Positions 7,379 to 15,567 of a stretch of 41,360 bases of DNA are shown piece by piece. Below the pieces are notes generated by a model that worked only from the letters and a program-made list of their open reading frames with translations, had not been told where the DNA came from and did not search any database. A program made the position numbers and the translations under genes. The number at the start of each line of letters is the position of its first letter. Position 1 is the stretch's first letter. Where the stretch lies: NCBI RefSeq assembly GCF_002198675.1, contig NZ_MWLL01000116.1, positions 1 to 41,360 on the forward strand, written 5' to 3'. This DNA comes from Kineosporia sp. R_H_3 (GTDB taxonomy: Bacteria > Actinomycetota > Actinomycetes > Actinomycetales > Kineosporiaceae).

Positions 7379-9052
7379 ATGTCTGCAGACACGGGACACC
7401 TGTCCGAGCACGAACCTGCTGCCGCCCACGCCCCTGCCCAGGCCCGGGCGAACCACCTCACCGCGCAGCCCGTCGACGACTACTCGTGGCGGCCGCTGCA
7501 ACGCTCGACCCGCGTCGCCGTCGCCCTGGCGCTCGCCGTCACGATCTACTACGTCGTCTTCCTGCTCAACCCCGCCTACCGCGGCAACCCGTGGCTGTGG
7601 GGGGCGGTGCTCTTCGCGGAGGGCCTGACGGTCTTCCAGGCGCTCGGCACCTGGTGGACGGTCCTGGCCAACCAGGGGCACCCGGACACGACCGAGGTCG
7701 TGCTCAACCGCCGCCGCCTCACCACCGGTTCCTGGACGCCGACCGTCGACGTCTTCATCACCGCGTGCGGTGAGCCCGTCGAGATCGTCGACGGCACGAT
7801 CCGGGCCGCGCGTGACATGGCGGTGCCGCACAAGACCTGGATCCTCGACGACGGCAAGTCCGACGAGCTGCGCGACCTGTGCGCCGAGCTCGGCGTCGGC
7901 TACCTGCGCCGCGGCGACAACGCGCACGCCAAGGCGGGCAACGTCAACGCCGGTCTGGCCCGCACGGACGGCGACTTCGTCGTCATCCTCGACGCCGACC
8001 ACGTCCCGAGCCCGGACTTCCTGGTCCGTGCCCTCCCGCACCTGTTCGACGACGGCGTCGCGTTCGCCCAGACGCCGCAGGCGTTCCCGGCCGCGAAGGG
8101 CCTCGTCGCCACCGGCACCGCCGAGGCGCAGCGGATCTTCTACGAGCTGGTCTGCCCCGGCAAGAACCACTTCAACGCGGTGTTCTGCGTCGGCACGAAC
8201 GTCATCTTCCGGCGGGCGGCCCTCGACCAGCTCGGCGGCATGTGGACGGCGAGCAACTCCGAGGACATCTGGACCTCGATCGAGCTGCACCGCCGCGGCT
8301 GGCGCTCGGTGTTCGTCCCCGAGACCCTCGCCCGCGGTCTCGCGCCCGACAACCTGCTCGCGTTCTTCAAGCAGCAGTTCCGCTGGTCCTACGGCGGCTT
8401 CGAGATCCTCCTGCGCGGCGGCATCTTCCGCCGCAAGGGCCTGACGCTCGACCAGCGCTTCCAGTACCTGCTCACCGGCACGAACTACCTGCTGTCGCTC
8501 GGCGCCATGGTGCTCATGCTGCTGCCGTCGGCGTACCTGCTCCTCGGGCTCAGCCCCGTCACCGCGACGATGTCGGTCTGGCTCACGCACTACGTGCCGT
8601 TCTACACGCTCGTCCTGGCCGTCACGTGGCTGCAGACCGGCGGTTTCAAGCCGTCGGCCGTCGTCACGAGCATCGGCGCGGCGCCGATCCACCTGCGGGC
8701 GCTCGTCATGGCCGTGCTGGGCCGCAAGGCGAAATGGACCGTGACCAACGTCAAGAGCGGCCGGCTCCCCGGTGTCCAGCTCGTGCTGCCGCACGTCGCG
8801 CTGCTCATCCTCAACGTCACCGCGATCGCCGTCGGCATCGCGACGATGACCGACCCGCTCGCCACCGGCCTGTCCGTCGTGTGGGCGTCGCTGCACGTGC
8901 TCGTCCTCGGCCGGGTCGTCGTCGAGGCCGTCCTCGCCCCGGGCCAGGAGCGCGAGCGCCGCGAGGACCGCAAGGCCGGTGCCCGCATCATCCGTGCACT
9001 GCCGTGGCCGGCACGCACCGACGACGAGCGCAGCGCGCAGGCCCTCGCATGA
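7379..9052 (+). CDS. Processive family 2 glycosyltransferase (cellulose/curdlan/mixed-linkage glucan synthase-like)
   Basis: This 557-residue membrane enzyme carries all GT2 synthase motifs: DDGK (157-160), DAD (205-207), SED (294-296) and QQFRW (332-336). Two membrane helices (about 46-63 and 72-95) precede the catalytic domain and about four or five follow (from about 365 to 515). This family polymerises a UDP-sugar, usually UDP-glucose, on the cytoplasmic side and threads the chain through its own channel. No PilZ domain is present, which separates it from BcsA and fits CrdS (curdlan) or BgsA (mixed-linkage glucan). It leads a cassette with a HlyD-type protein and a GH16 glucanase. The start is ATG 7379; GGAG lies about 15 bases upstream. 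The linkage made is inference. Confidence 0.88.
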   Translation: MSADTGHLSEHEPAAAHAPAQARANHLTAQPVDDYSWRPLQRSTRVAVALALAVTIYYVVFLLNPAYRGNPWLWGAVLFAEGLTVFQALGTWWTVLANQGHPDTTEVVLNRRRLTTGSWTPTVDVFITACGEPVEIVDGTIRAARDMAVPHKTWILDDGKSDELRDLCAELGVGYLRRGDNAHAKAGNVNAGLARTDGDFVVILDADHVPSPDFLVRALPHLFDDGVAFAQTPQAFPAAKGLVATGTAEAQRIFYELVCPGKNHFNAVFCVGTNVIFRRAALDQLGGMWTASNSEDIWTSIELHRRGWRSVFVPETLARGLAPDNLLAFFKQQFRWSYGGFEILLRGGIFRRKGLTLDQRFQYLLTGTNYLLSLGAMVLMLLPSAYLLLGLSPVTATMSVWLTHYVPFYTLVLAVTWLQTGGFKPSAVVTSIGAAPIHLRALVMAVLGRKAKWTVTNVKSGRLPGVQLVLPHVALLILNVTAIAVGIATMTDPLATGLSVVWASLHVLVLGRVVVEAVLAPGQERERREDRKAGARIIRALPWPARTDDERSAQALA

Positions 9053-9099
9053 GCGCCTCCCCGCTGACCTCCCCGCGCACGGACCCGAAGGGAAACCCC

Positions 9100-9951
9100 A
9101 TGATCGACCTCACCGAGCTCGACCCCGCCCGCGGCACCGAGGCCCGCGACCGCACCCCCGGCGGCGACACGGACGCCGTCCGCCGGCTGTCCGCGGACTC
9201 CCCGGGGCGCCGCGCCGCCGGTACCCCGGCCGCGCCGCGGCACCCCCTGCCCCGCACCCGTCGCCGGCCCGACGTGAAGAAGTGGTGGTCGCGGCTCCTC
9301 GTGCTCGCCATGATCGCGGGCGCGGTGTACGGCGGGACGAAGCTCGTCGAGTACCGCACGACCCAGCAGCAGACCATGGACATCGGCACCGTGACGCTCA
9401 CCGCGCGCGCCACCGCCGTCTCGCCGTCCCAGCTGGGCGTCGTGAAGACGGTGGCCGTGAACGCGGAGGACACCGTGAAGGCCGGGGCCCGGCTCGGCAC
9501 CGTCACGACGACGACGGTCACCGGCAACGGCCGCGTCGAGACCGCCGAGATCGCCGTCCGCGCACCGTCCGACGGCGTCGTCGTCGCCGACCCGATGCCT
9601 GTCGGCGCGACCGTCGCGCCCGGCCAGGCCTTCGTGAGCATCTACGACCCGGCGGACATGACCTTCGTCGGCGACGTGAAGATCGACACGCTGACCCACC
9701 TCAGCAGGGGCATGACCGTGACGCTCACAGGTCCCGGCCTGGCCGCGCCCGTGACGGCGAAGGTCGAGCGGGTGGCACCGCGGGTCGTCGGCAGCACCGA
9801 CGACGTGGCGGCGGGCGCCATGCAGCTCGTGCTCACCCCGGCCGCGACCACGCAGGTCGCCGACCTCGTGCCCGGCTACCAGCTCACCGGCTCGGTCCAG
9901 GCCGACCCGGACGCCACGCCTGCCGGTGGCGGGATCCTCAGCGGCTCCTGA
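9100..9951 (+). CDS. HlyD-type membrane-anchored accessory protein of the glucan synthase
   Basis: The 283-residue product has a disordered cytoplasmic tail and one membrane helix (about 61-79). Its extracytoplasmic part shows two lipoyl/barrel-sandwich halves (about 105-185, with SPSQLGVVKTVAVN and APSDGVVVADPMPVGATV) and a final beta domain. The long coiled-coil hairpin of true efflux adaptors is missing. Such proteins (for example BgsB of Sinorhizobium, CrdC or BcsB analogues) help pass the growing polysaccharide outward. I chose ATG 9100 because GAAGGG sits 7 bases upstream. An ATG at 9049 in the same frame overlaps the stop of the synthase gene and would add 17 residues. Confidence 0.78.
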   Translation: MIDLTELDPARGTEARDRTPGGDTDAVRRLSADSPGRRAAGTPAAPRHPLPRTRRRPDVKKWWSRLLVLAMIAGAVYGGTKLVEYRTTQQQTMDIGTVTLTARATAVSPSQLGVVKTVAVNAEDTVKAGARLGTVTTTTVTGNGRVETAEIAVRAPSDGVVVADPMPVGATVAPGQAFVSIYDPADMTFVGDVKIDTLTHLSRGMTVTLTGPGLAAPVTAKVERVAPRVVGSTDDVAAGAMQLVLTPAATTQVADLVPGYQLTGSVQADPDATPAGGGILSGS

Positions 9952-9974
9952 CCCGTTCTCCAGGAAGGCTTCTC

Positions 9975-10934
9975 ATGACGCACGCGACGACCGACAGAAC
10001 GACCGGGCCGCCCAGCCCCGGACAAGGCGGCGACCCGGCCGCGGACGTCCGCCGGCCGCGGCGCCCCCGCAGGACGACGGCCCTGGTCGCCGGTGGACTC
10101 GTCGTCCTCCTCGCCGCCCTCGGCACCTGGTGGTGGACGACGCAGCGCTGGCAGACCGAGTGGCGCGACGACTTCGACGCCTCGGCCGGGAGCCTGCCCT
10201 CGCAGGACTGGATCGTCGACACCGGCACCCAGTACCCCGGCGGTGCACCCAACTGGGGCACCGGCGAGATCCAGACCTACACCGACGACCCCGCGAACGT
10301 CGGCCACGACGGCGACGGTCACCTGCGCATCACCCCGACGGTGGACGCCTCGGGCGCCTGGCGGTCGGGTCGCATCGAGACCCGGCGCACCGACTTCGCC
10401 GCCGAGCCCGGCGGCGAGCTGCGCGTCACGTCCCGGATCAAGGTGCCGGACGGCGGCCAGGGCTACTGGGCGGCGTTCTGGATGCTCGGCGAGGGGTTCC
10501 GCGAGAACGTCACCGACTGGCCCGGCGCGGGCGAGGTCGACATCCTCGAGGTCATCGGGCGCAAGCCGACGACGGTGCACGGCACGCTGCACTGCGGCAC
10601 GGCACCGGGTGGTCCCTGTTCCGAGACCGACGGTCTCGCCGGGGCCAGGTCCGTGCCCGACGGCACCCACCTGTCGGAGGGTTTCCACGACTACGCCGTC
10701 GTGTGGGACCGCACCGGCGCGACCGAGGAGCTGCGCTGGTACCTCGACGGCGACCTCTTCCACACGGTCCGCTCGAGCGACGTGCCGGCGGCGGTGTGGG
10801 AGAGAGCGACCGGACGAGGCTTCTTCGTGCTGCTCAACGTCGCGATCGGCGGCGGCTGGCCGGGGCCCCCGGACGGCACGACGACGCCGGGCCGCCCGAT
10901 GCTCGTCGACTCCGTCGCCGTCGAACGGCGCTGA
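9975..10934 (+). CDS. Membrane-anchored GH16 endo-beta-glucanase
   Basis: The 319-residue product has an N-terminal anchor helix (about 35-52) and then a GH16 beta-jellyroll domain. The signature GEVDILE places the nucleophile Glu187, helper Asp189 and acid/base Glu192. GH16 enzymes cut beta-1,3, beta-1,3-1,4 or related glucans with retention. Residues such as YWAAFWML and the loop spacing look laminarinase/lichenase-like, but the exact specificity cannot be read. Start ATG 9975 with AGGAAGG 7 bases upstream, 23 bases after the HlyD-type gene, so co-transcribed. It may trim or release the polymer made by the synthase, as BcsZ does for cellulose. Confidence 0.87.
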   Translation: MTHATTDRTTGPPSPGQGGDPAADVRRPRRPRRTTALVAGGLVVLLAALGTWWWTTQRWQTEWRDDFDASAGSLPSQDWIVDTGTQYPGGAPNWGTGEIQTYTDDPANVGHDGDGHLRITPTVDASGAWRSGRIETRRTDFAAEPGGELRVTSRIKVPDGGQGYWAAFWMLGEGFRENVTDWPGAGEVDILEVIGRKPTTVHGTLHCGTAPGGPCSETDGLAGARSVPDGTHLSEGFHDYAVVWDRTGATEELRWYLDGDLFHTVRSSDVPAAVWERATGRGFFVLLNVAIGGGWPGPPDGTTTPGRPMLVDSVAVERR

Positions 10935-10987
10935 CGGCGGGCGCACGTCCCGGTGCAGGGCGCCCCGGGCGGCGTGATGATCGGACG

Positions 10988-12622
10988 GTGAGGGCCCACG
11001 GCAGCGCGACGGACGACGGGGCGGCGGCGCGGTGGTTCCTCACCCCGGCCCGTCGCGGCAACCCGGCCACCGAGATCGACCGGCTGCCCGAGGACTCCCC
11101 CGGGTCCTGGTGCGGCGGCAACCGCGTCGTCCCGCTCCTGCACGGCGCGACGTACTTCCGCCGCCTCCACGAGGTGCTCTGCGCGCTCTCGGCGGGCGAC
11201 CGGGTGTTCTTCACGGACTGGTCCGGCGACGCCGACGAGCGGCTCCTGCCCGACGGCGGCGAGGTCGGGGACGTCCTGCGCGACCTCGTGACCGCCGGTG
11301 TCGAGGTGCGGGCGCTGCTGTGGCGCTCGCACTCCGAGCGGCTGTCGTTCACCGCCGCGCAGAACCAGCGGCTCGGGCGGTGGCTCAACGAGGCCGGCGG
11401 CGAGGTGCTCCTCGACCAGCGGGTGCGCCGGTTCGGCTCGCACCACCAGAAGCTCTTCGTCGTCCAGCACACCGGGCACGCGGAGCGGGACGTCGCGTTC
11501 GTCGGCGGGATCGACCTGTGCCACGGCCGCCGCGACGACGAGGAGCACGCAGGCGACCCGCAGCAGCCGCCGATGGACCGGCGCTACCGCGGCCGCGCGC
11601 CGTGGCACGACGTGACCTTCGAGCTGCACGGCCCGGTCGTCGGAGACCTGCTGCGCACCTTCGCCGAGCGCTGGAACGACCCCACGCCGCTCGACCGCCG
11701 CACCCCCTACCGGCTCCTCACGCAGCGCCTGGCCCGGATGCCCCGCCACCCGCGGCCGCTGCCCGAGGCGTTCCCCGACCCGCCGGCGGCCGGCCGGCAC
11801 GCCGTCCAGGTGCTGCGGACCTACCCGCGCAAACGGCCGCGCTACCCCTTCGCGCCCGAGGGCGAGCGAAGCGTCGCCCGCGGCTACCGGACGGCGTTCG
11901 GGCTCGCCCGGAGCCTGGTGTACCTCGAGGACCAGTACCTGTGGTCCGGCGACGTCGTGGAGTCGCTGTGCGCGGCGCTGCGCCGCTCGCCCGGCCTGCG
12001 GGTCGTCGCCGTCGTCCCGCGCTTCCCGGACGCCGACGACGCGCTCGCCGGGCCGGCCAACCGGCTCGGCCAGATCGACGCCCTGGCCCGGCTCTACCGG
12101 GCGGGCCCGGGCCGGGTCGGCGTGTACGACGTCGAGAACGCCGCCGGGACGCCGATCTACGTGCACGCCAAGGTCTGCGTCGTCGACGACGTGTGGGTCA
12201 GCTGCGGGTCCGACAACGTCAACCGCAGGTCCTGGACGTCGGACAGCGAGCTCACGGTCGCCGTCCTCGACCCGGAGCGGGACCCGCGCGAGCCGCGGGA
12301 CGTGAGCGGCACCGGGGACGGCGCCCGGGTGCTGCCGCGGACGCTGCGGATGCGTCTGGCGGCCGAGCACCTCGGGCTCGCGGCGGACGACGCACGGCTC
12401 GTCGACCCGATGGCGAGCGCCGACCTGTGGGCGGCGCGGGCGCGGGCGCTCGACGACTGGCACCACGCGCGCCGGGCGGGCGAGCGGCCGCCCGGCCGGG
12501 CCCGCGTGCACCGGCCGCAGCCGGTGCCACGCTGGGCACGCACCTGGTCGGTGCCGCTGTACCGCACGGTGTACGACCCCGACGGCCGGTCCCGCCCGCT
12601 GCGGCGCGCCGGCGAGTTCTAG
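10988..12622 (+). CDS. Phospholipase D-superfamily protein (two HKD motifs)
   Basis: The 544-residue product has the two half-sites of the PLD superfamily: HHQKLFVV (152-159) followed by FVGGIDLCHGR, and YVHAKVCVVDD (391-401) followed by GSDNVNRRSW. The enzymes cleave phosphodiesters through a phospho-His intermediate; many actinobacterial members act on phospholipids or have cardiolipin-synthase-like roles. The first motif ends in Gln where the canonical Asp of HxKx4D would be, while the second is intact. No signal peptide is seen, so it is probably cytosolic or peripheral. GTG start at 10988. It is probably its own unit, 53 bases after the glucanase gene. Confidence 0.82.
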   Translation: MRAHGSATDDGAAARWFLTPARRGNPATEIDRLPEDSPGSWCGGNRVVPLLHGATYFRRLHEVLCALSAGDRVFFTDWSGDADERLLPDGGEVGDVLRDLVTAGVEVRALLWRSHSERLSFTAAQNQRLGRWLNEAGGEVLLDQRVRRFGSHHQKLFVVQHTGHAERDVAFVGGIDLCHGRRDDEEHAGDPQQPPMDRRYRGRAPWHDVTFELHGPVVGDLLRTFAERWNDPTPLDRRTPYRLLTQRLARMPRHPRPLPEAFPDPPAAGRHAVQVLRTYPRKRPRYPFAPEGERSVARGYRTAFGLARSLVYLEDQYLWSGDVVESLCAALRRSPGLRVVAVVPRFPDADDALAGPANRLGQIDALARLYRAGPGRVGVYDVENAAGTPIYVHAKVCVVDDVWVSCGSDNVNRRSWTSDSELTVAVLDPERDPREPRDVSGTGDGARVLPRTLRMRLAAEHLGLAADDARLVDPMASADLWAARARALDDWHHARRAGERPPGRARVHRPQPVPRWARTWSVPLYRTVYDPDGRSRPLRRAGEF

Positions 12623-12667
12623 GGTGGCAGCGGGCCGGACGGTCCGCCGTCGAGCAGGGAGGTCGTC

Positions 12668-13150
12668 GTGGCCGGCAGACGCTCGGCAGGGATCCTGCTG
12701 TGGCGCAGGGGGTCCGGGGGTGTCGAGGTGCTCGTCGCGCACATGGGGGGCCCGGCGTGGGCCCGCAAGACGGTCGGTTCGTGGTCGGTGCCGAAGGGCG
12801 AGTACCTCGACGACGAGGACCCGTTCGCGGCCGCGCTGCGCGAGTTCGCCGAGGAGCTCGGGCAGCCGGTGCCGGCCACCGAGTTCCTCCCGCTCGGGAG
12901 CGTGCGGCAGAAGAGCGGCAAGGTCGTGACCGTCTGGGCGGCCGAGGGCGACCTGGACCCGGACACGTGCGTGAGCAACACCTACGAGGCCGAGTGGCCG
13001 CCGCGCTCGGGACGGATCCAGACCTTCCCGGAGATCGACCGGGTCGCCTGGATGACCCCGGAGGAGGCGAAGGCGGTCGTCATCCCGGCCCAGGCGGAGC
13101 TGTTCGACCGGCTCGTCGCGGCCCTGGCGGCGCCCGGCGACCCGTCGTGA
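12668..13150 (+). CDS. NUDIX hydrolase
   Basis: The 160-residue protein shows a complete Nudix box: G-x5-E-x7-REFAEELG at about residues 42-64, the metal-binding loop-helix that hydrolyses nucleoside diphosphate-linked compounds. The N-terminus AGILLWRR and the KTVGSWSVPKGEY lead-in resemble the group of NUDIX proteins that handle diadenosine or inositol polyphosphates, or small dNTP-cleaning enzymes. The substrate cannot be read. GTG 12668 has GGGAGG 6 bases upstream, a good ribosome site. It lies 45 bases after the PLD gene. Confidence 0.88.
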   Translation: MAGRRSAGILLWRRGSGGVEVLVAHMGGPAWARKTVGSWSVPKGEYLDDEDPFAAALREFAEELGQPVPATEFLPLGSVRQKSGKVVTVWAAEGDLDPDTCVSNTYEAEWPPRSGRIQTFPEIDRVAWMTPEEAKAVVIPAQAELFDRLVAALAAPGDPS

Positions 13151-13203
13151 CCCGCAGCACGTCCCTGACAGGAGATGTCGTCTTCGAGGGCTAGCGTCGG
13201 GCC

Positions 13204-13635
13204 ATGCCGATCTTCGAGTCGACGGTCGATGTCGACGCCGCGCCCGCCGCCGTCTGGGACGTCCTCGTCGACACCGCCCGCTGGCCGCAGTGGGACTCGG
13301 GCGTGCTGGGCGTCGAGGGGAGCGTCGCCCTGGGCGCGAAGGTGACCGTGCGGGTGGAGGCGAACCCGGGCCGGGCCTTCCCGGTCAGGGTCGTCGAGCT
13401 GGCCCCGCCGGGCGCGATGACCTGGCGCGGCGGGATGCCCCTGGGCCTGTTCACCGGGACCCGGACCTACCGGGTCTCGGCGCAGGGCGCGGGCACCCGC
13501 CTCGTCATGCGCGAGGAGTACACCGGCCCGCTCGCGGGCCTCGTCACGCGCTCGATCCCGGACCTGCAGCCCTCGTTCGACCGGTTCACGGCCGGGCTCA
13601 AGGCCCGCGTCGAGGGCGGCGCCGGCGCCGCCTGA
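13204..13635 (+). CDS. SRPBCC (START/Bet v1-like) family protein
   Basis: The 143-residue product has the helix-grip pattern of polyketide-cyclase/dehydrase-like proteins. It begins FESTVDVDAAPAAVWDVLVDTARWPQWDSGV and ends with the long C-terminal helix SFDRFTAGLKARVEGG. Such proteins form a hydrophobic cavity for a small ligand, and most bacterial members have no assigned role. ATG 13204 lacks an obvious ribosome site; a TAGCGT hexamer 6 bases upstream hints at a leaderless or near-leaderless transcript. It converges on the CYTH-CHAD gene with a hairpin between them. Confidence 0.8.
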   Translation: MPIFESTVDVDAAPAAVWDVLVDTARWPQWDSGVLGVEGSVALGAKVTVRVEANPGRAFPVRVVELAPPGAMTWRGGMPLGLFTGTRTYRVSAQGAGTRLVMREEYTGPLAGLVTRSIPDLQPSFDRFTAGLKARVEGGAGAA

Positions 13636-13650
13636 GCCCGCGGCGCGGGC
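13636..13650. terminator. Bidirectional terminator hairpin candidate
   Basis: GCCCGC (13636-13641) pairs with GCGGGC (13645-13650) across a 3-base loop, exactly in the 17-base gap between two convergent genes. The stem is short, so it is only moderately supported. Confidence 0.45.
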
Positions 13651-13652
13651 CG

Positions 13653-15233
13653 TCAACCGAGCCAGGCCCGGTACGCCGGGTCCTGCGCCGCCGCCCAGAC
13701 GCCGTCGAAGTCCGTCTCGGTGGTGTAGCCGCGCACCTGCTCGAGCGCGTGCAGCCGGCCGTACGTGAACGTGCTCTCACCGGCCGCGTGCGCCGCGGCC
13801 GAGAGCTCGACGAGGTAGCCGCGGATGACGACGCTGTCCTGGTGCTCGCCGAGCACCTCCTGCACGGCCGCCATCTGCTTGCCGTACGCCTTGGCGTCCT
13901 TGCCGAAGGCGGCGACCAGGCTCTCTCCCGCGTACCGGGCGCGCTTGGCGGCCTTGCGGACGTCGTGGAGCAGCAGGTCGTGCTCGGCCGGGTCGTCGGT
14001 GGCGTGCGCCGCGTCGACGAGCCGCGCCGTCCGCTTCCACGTCTTGCGGACGAGCGGCAGCAGGACGTCGGCCGCCGGGCCCTCGGCACCGGCGGTGAAC
14101 GGCGGCGTCGCGACGAGGGCGTCGAGGGTGTCGAGGAGCGCGAAGTAGCGCGGGGTGTCCAGCGTGACGAGGGCCTCGTCATGGGCGGCCCGGTAGCGCT
14201 CGTCCATCGTGCGCACGATCCGCTCGACGACCGGGCCCTCGACGAGGCCCGCGGGCTCGGCCTCGACGAGACCGCGCAGGTGGTCGCGGACGACCTCGGC
14301 GTCCCGGGCCGCGCCGAGCTCCTCCCCGAGCCAGGCGAGCTCCTCGCGCAGCGGCTCGGTCACCTCGCGGTCGAGCAGCGGCCGGTACACGGTGAGCGCG
14401 CTGCGCAGCCGGCGGCAGGCGACCCGCATCTGGTGGACGGCGTCCTCGGCGTCGACCCGGACGAGCGGGTCGTGGGTCTGCAGGTGCGCGACCTGGTCGC
14501 GCAGGTACGCCAGGACGACGGCCCCGGCGCTGCCCTCGGCAGGCGGCTGCGCGGCGTCCTCGCCGGCGTCGTCGGCGTCCTCGTCCGCGCCGGGAGCGGC
14601 CGGGACGCGCCCCGCGGCGGCCAGCGCGCGGGCGACCTTGGACGGCGAGTCGCTCACCGCGGCGCCGGCCTTGACGAACGCCTTGACGACCTTGGCGAGC
14701 AGCTTCTCGGTGCCGCCGACGAGCTCGACCTCGATCTCGTCCCAGGCGGTGAGCGTCGTCCAGCGACCGTTGGCCGAGGGCACCGACGCGTGGACGGCGT
14801 CCACCGCGACCTCGGCGAGCACGGCGCCGTCCGCCCCGAGCAGGTTGCGGACGGTGCGTGTCGTCCGCAGCCGGACGACGGGGACGATCGCGACCCCGCG
14901 GGCGTGCACCTCGACCCCGGCGCGCAGCGCGGGCGGCACGACGCGGGTGGCCCGGCCGAGCGGGTGGTGCTCCTCGGTGCGGGCGCCGCCGGACGCCGGC
15001 CGCTTGAGGTGCCAGCCGCCGTCCGTGCCGCCGGTCCGCCGGCGCAGCGTGAGCCGGGCCTTCTGCAGCCGCAGGTCCTCGGTGTCGAAGTACGTCGCGT
15101 CGAGGGAGTGCTCGACCGGGTCGGAGACGGCCGCCACCCCGGCGACGCCGAGGAGGTCGGGCAGGACGAACCCCGCGGGGGCGTCCAGCTTGCGCTCGAT
15201 CTCGACGTGGCGGGTGGGGGCGGGGGGCGTCAT
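13653..15233 (-). CDS. CYTH and CHAD domain protein
   Basis: The 526-residue protein starts with a CYTH triphosphate-tunnel domain (VEIERKL at about 10-16 is the hallmark ExExK). It ends with a CHAD helical domain (about 275-520) rich in conserved His and Arg (VHQMRVACRRLRSAL, DVRKAAKRARYAGE). CYTH domains act on triphosphates, and CHAD domains bind polyphosphate and are often recruited to polyphosphate granules. An acidic linker (DEDADDAGED) joins the two. I chose ATG 15233; an in-frame ATG at 15248 and a longer open frame to 15407 exist but are not family-like. The fusion is common in actinobacteria and suggests polyphosphate-related work. Confidence 0.88.
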   Translation of the reverse strand: MTPPAPTRHVEIERKLDAPAGFVLPDLLGVAGVAAVSDPVEHSLDATYFDTEDLRLQKARLTLRRRTGGTDGGWHLKRPASGGARTEEHHPLGRATRVVPPALRAGVEVHARGVAIVPVVRLRTTRTVRNLLGADGAVLAEVAVDAVHASVPSANGRWTTLTAWDEIEVELVGGTEKLLAKVVKAFVKAGAAVSDSPSKVARALAAAGRVPAAPGADEDADDAGEDAAQPPAEGSAGAVVLAYLRDQVAHLQTHDPLVRVDAEDAVHQMRVACRRLRSALTVYRPLLDREVTEPLREELAWLGEELGAARDAEVVRDHLRGLVEAEPAGLVEGPVVERIVRTMDERYRAAHDEALVTLDTPRYFALLDTLDALVATPPFTAGAEGPAADVLLPLVRKTWKRTARLVDAAHATDDPAEHDLLLHDVRKAAKRARYAGESLVAAFGKDAKAYGKQMAAVQEVLGEHQDSVVIRGYLVELSAAAHAAGESTFTYGRLHALEQVRGYTTETDFDGVWAAAQDPAYRAWLG

Positions 15234-15384
15234 GTGGCCAGTAAACATCCAGAAGGTGAACAGAACGCGGGCCGTCCGGACCCGGTGCTGACGACCACCT
15301 GACCGGAGCACCCGGACGACGGCGCGCAGGGCCCCGGGGCGGCGCACGTCGCTTCTCACGATCCGAGACTCATTCGTCCGGCCC

Positions 15385-15414
15385 TTGAACAGGCCGGGAC
15401 CGCTCACCTACCGT
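15385..15414 (+). promoter_or_regulatory. Promoter of the riboswitch transcript
   Basis: TTGAAC (15385-15390) and TACCGT (15409-15414) are separated by 18 bases, a good housekeeping-sigma promoter. Transcription would begin around 15420, immediately before the riboswitch. Confidence 0.65.
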
Positions 15415-15420
15415 TGACGC

Positions 15421-15530
15421 CAGGTCACGAGTACCAGCGTCAAGCCCCGGCTCGCTGGTCGGCAACCCTCCTCCGCGGTGGGGTGCTCCGGGTGAGGACC
15501 GGGCCGCTGCCCGACCGGCAGCGGCAAGCG
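15421..15530 (+). promoter_or_regulatory. SAM-IV-type S-adenosylmethionine riboswitch
   Basis: The element has the hallmarks of the actinobacterial SAM-IV class. GGTCACGAG (from 15423) starts the P1 stem, closed by GACC at 15497-15500. Next come a CCAGCG/CGCTGG helix enclosing CAAGCCCCGGCT, the conserved GGCAACCCTCC and then GGTGCTCCGGGTGA. A perfect 8-bp hairpin, CCGCTGCC (15504-15511) with GGCAGCGG (15517-15524), follows P1, as the extra 3' hairpin does in this class. It senses SAM to turn sulfur-metabolism genes down. The call rests on remembered consensus, not on a covariance search. Confidence 0.85.
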
Positions 15531-15531
15531 C

Positions 15532-15563
15532 GGACCTCTCGACGAGGTCCCTCCGGCTGGAGG
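15532..15563 (+). promoter_or_regulatory. Expression-platform hairpins covering the ribosome site
   Basis: Two hairpins follow the riboswitch: GGACCTC/GAGGTCC (15532-15538 with 15544-15550) and CCTCC/GGAGG (15550-15554 with 15559-15563). The second buries the Shine-Dalgarno of the next gene, so SAM control may act on translation. The two stems share base 15550, so they compete slightly. Confidence 0.55.
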
Positions 15564-15567
15564 AGCC

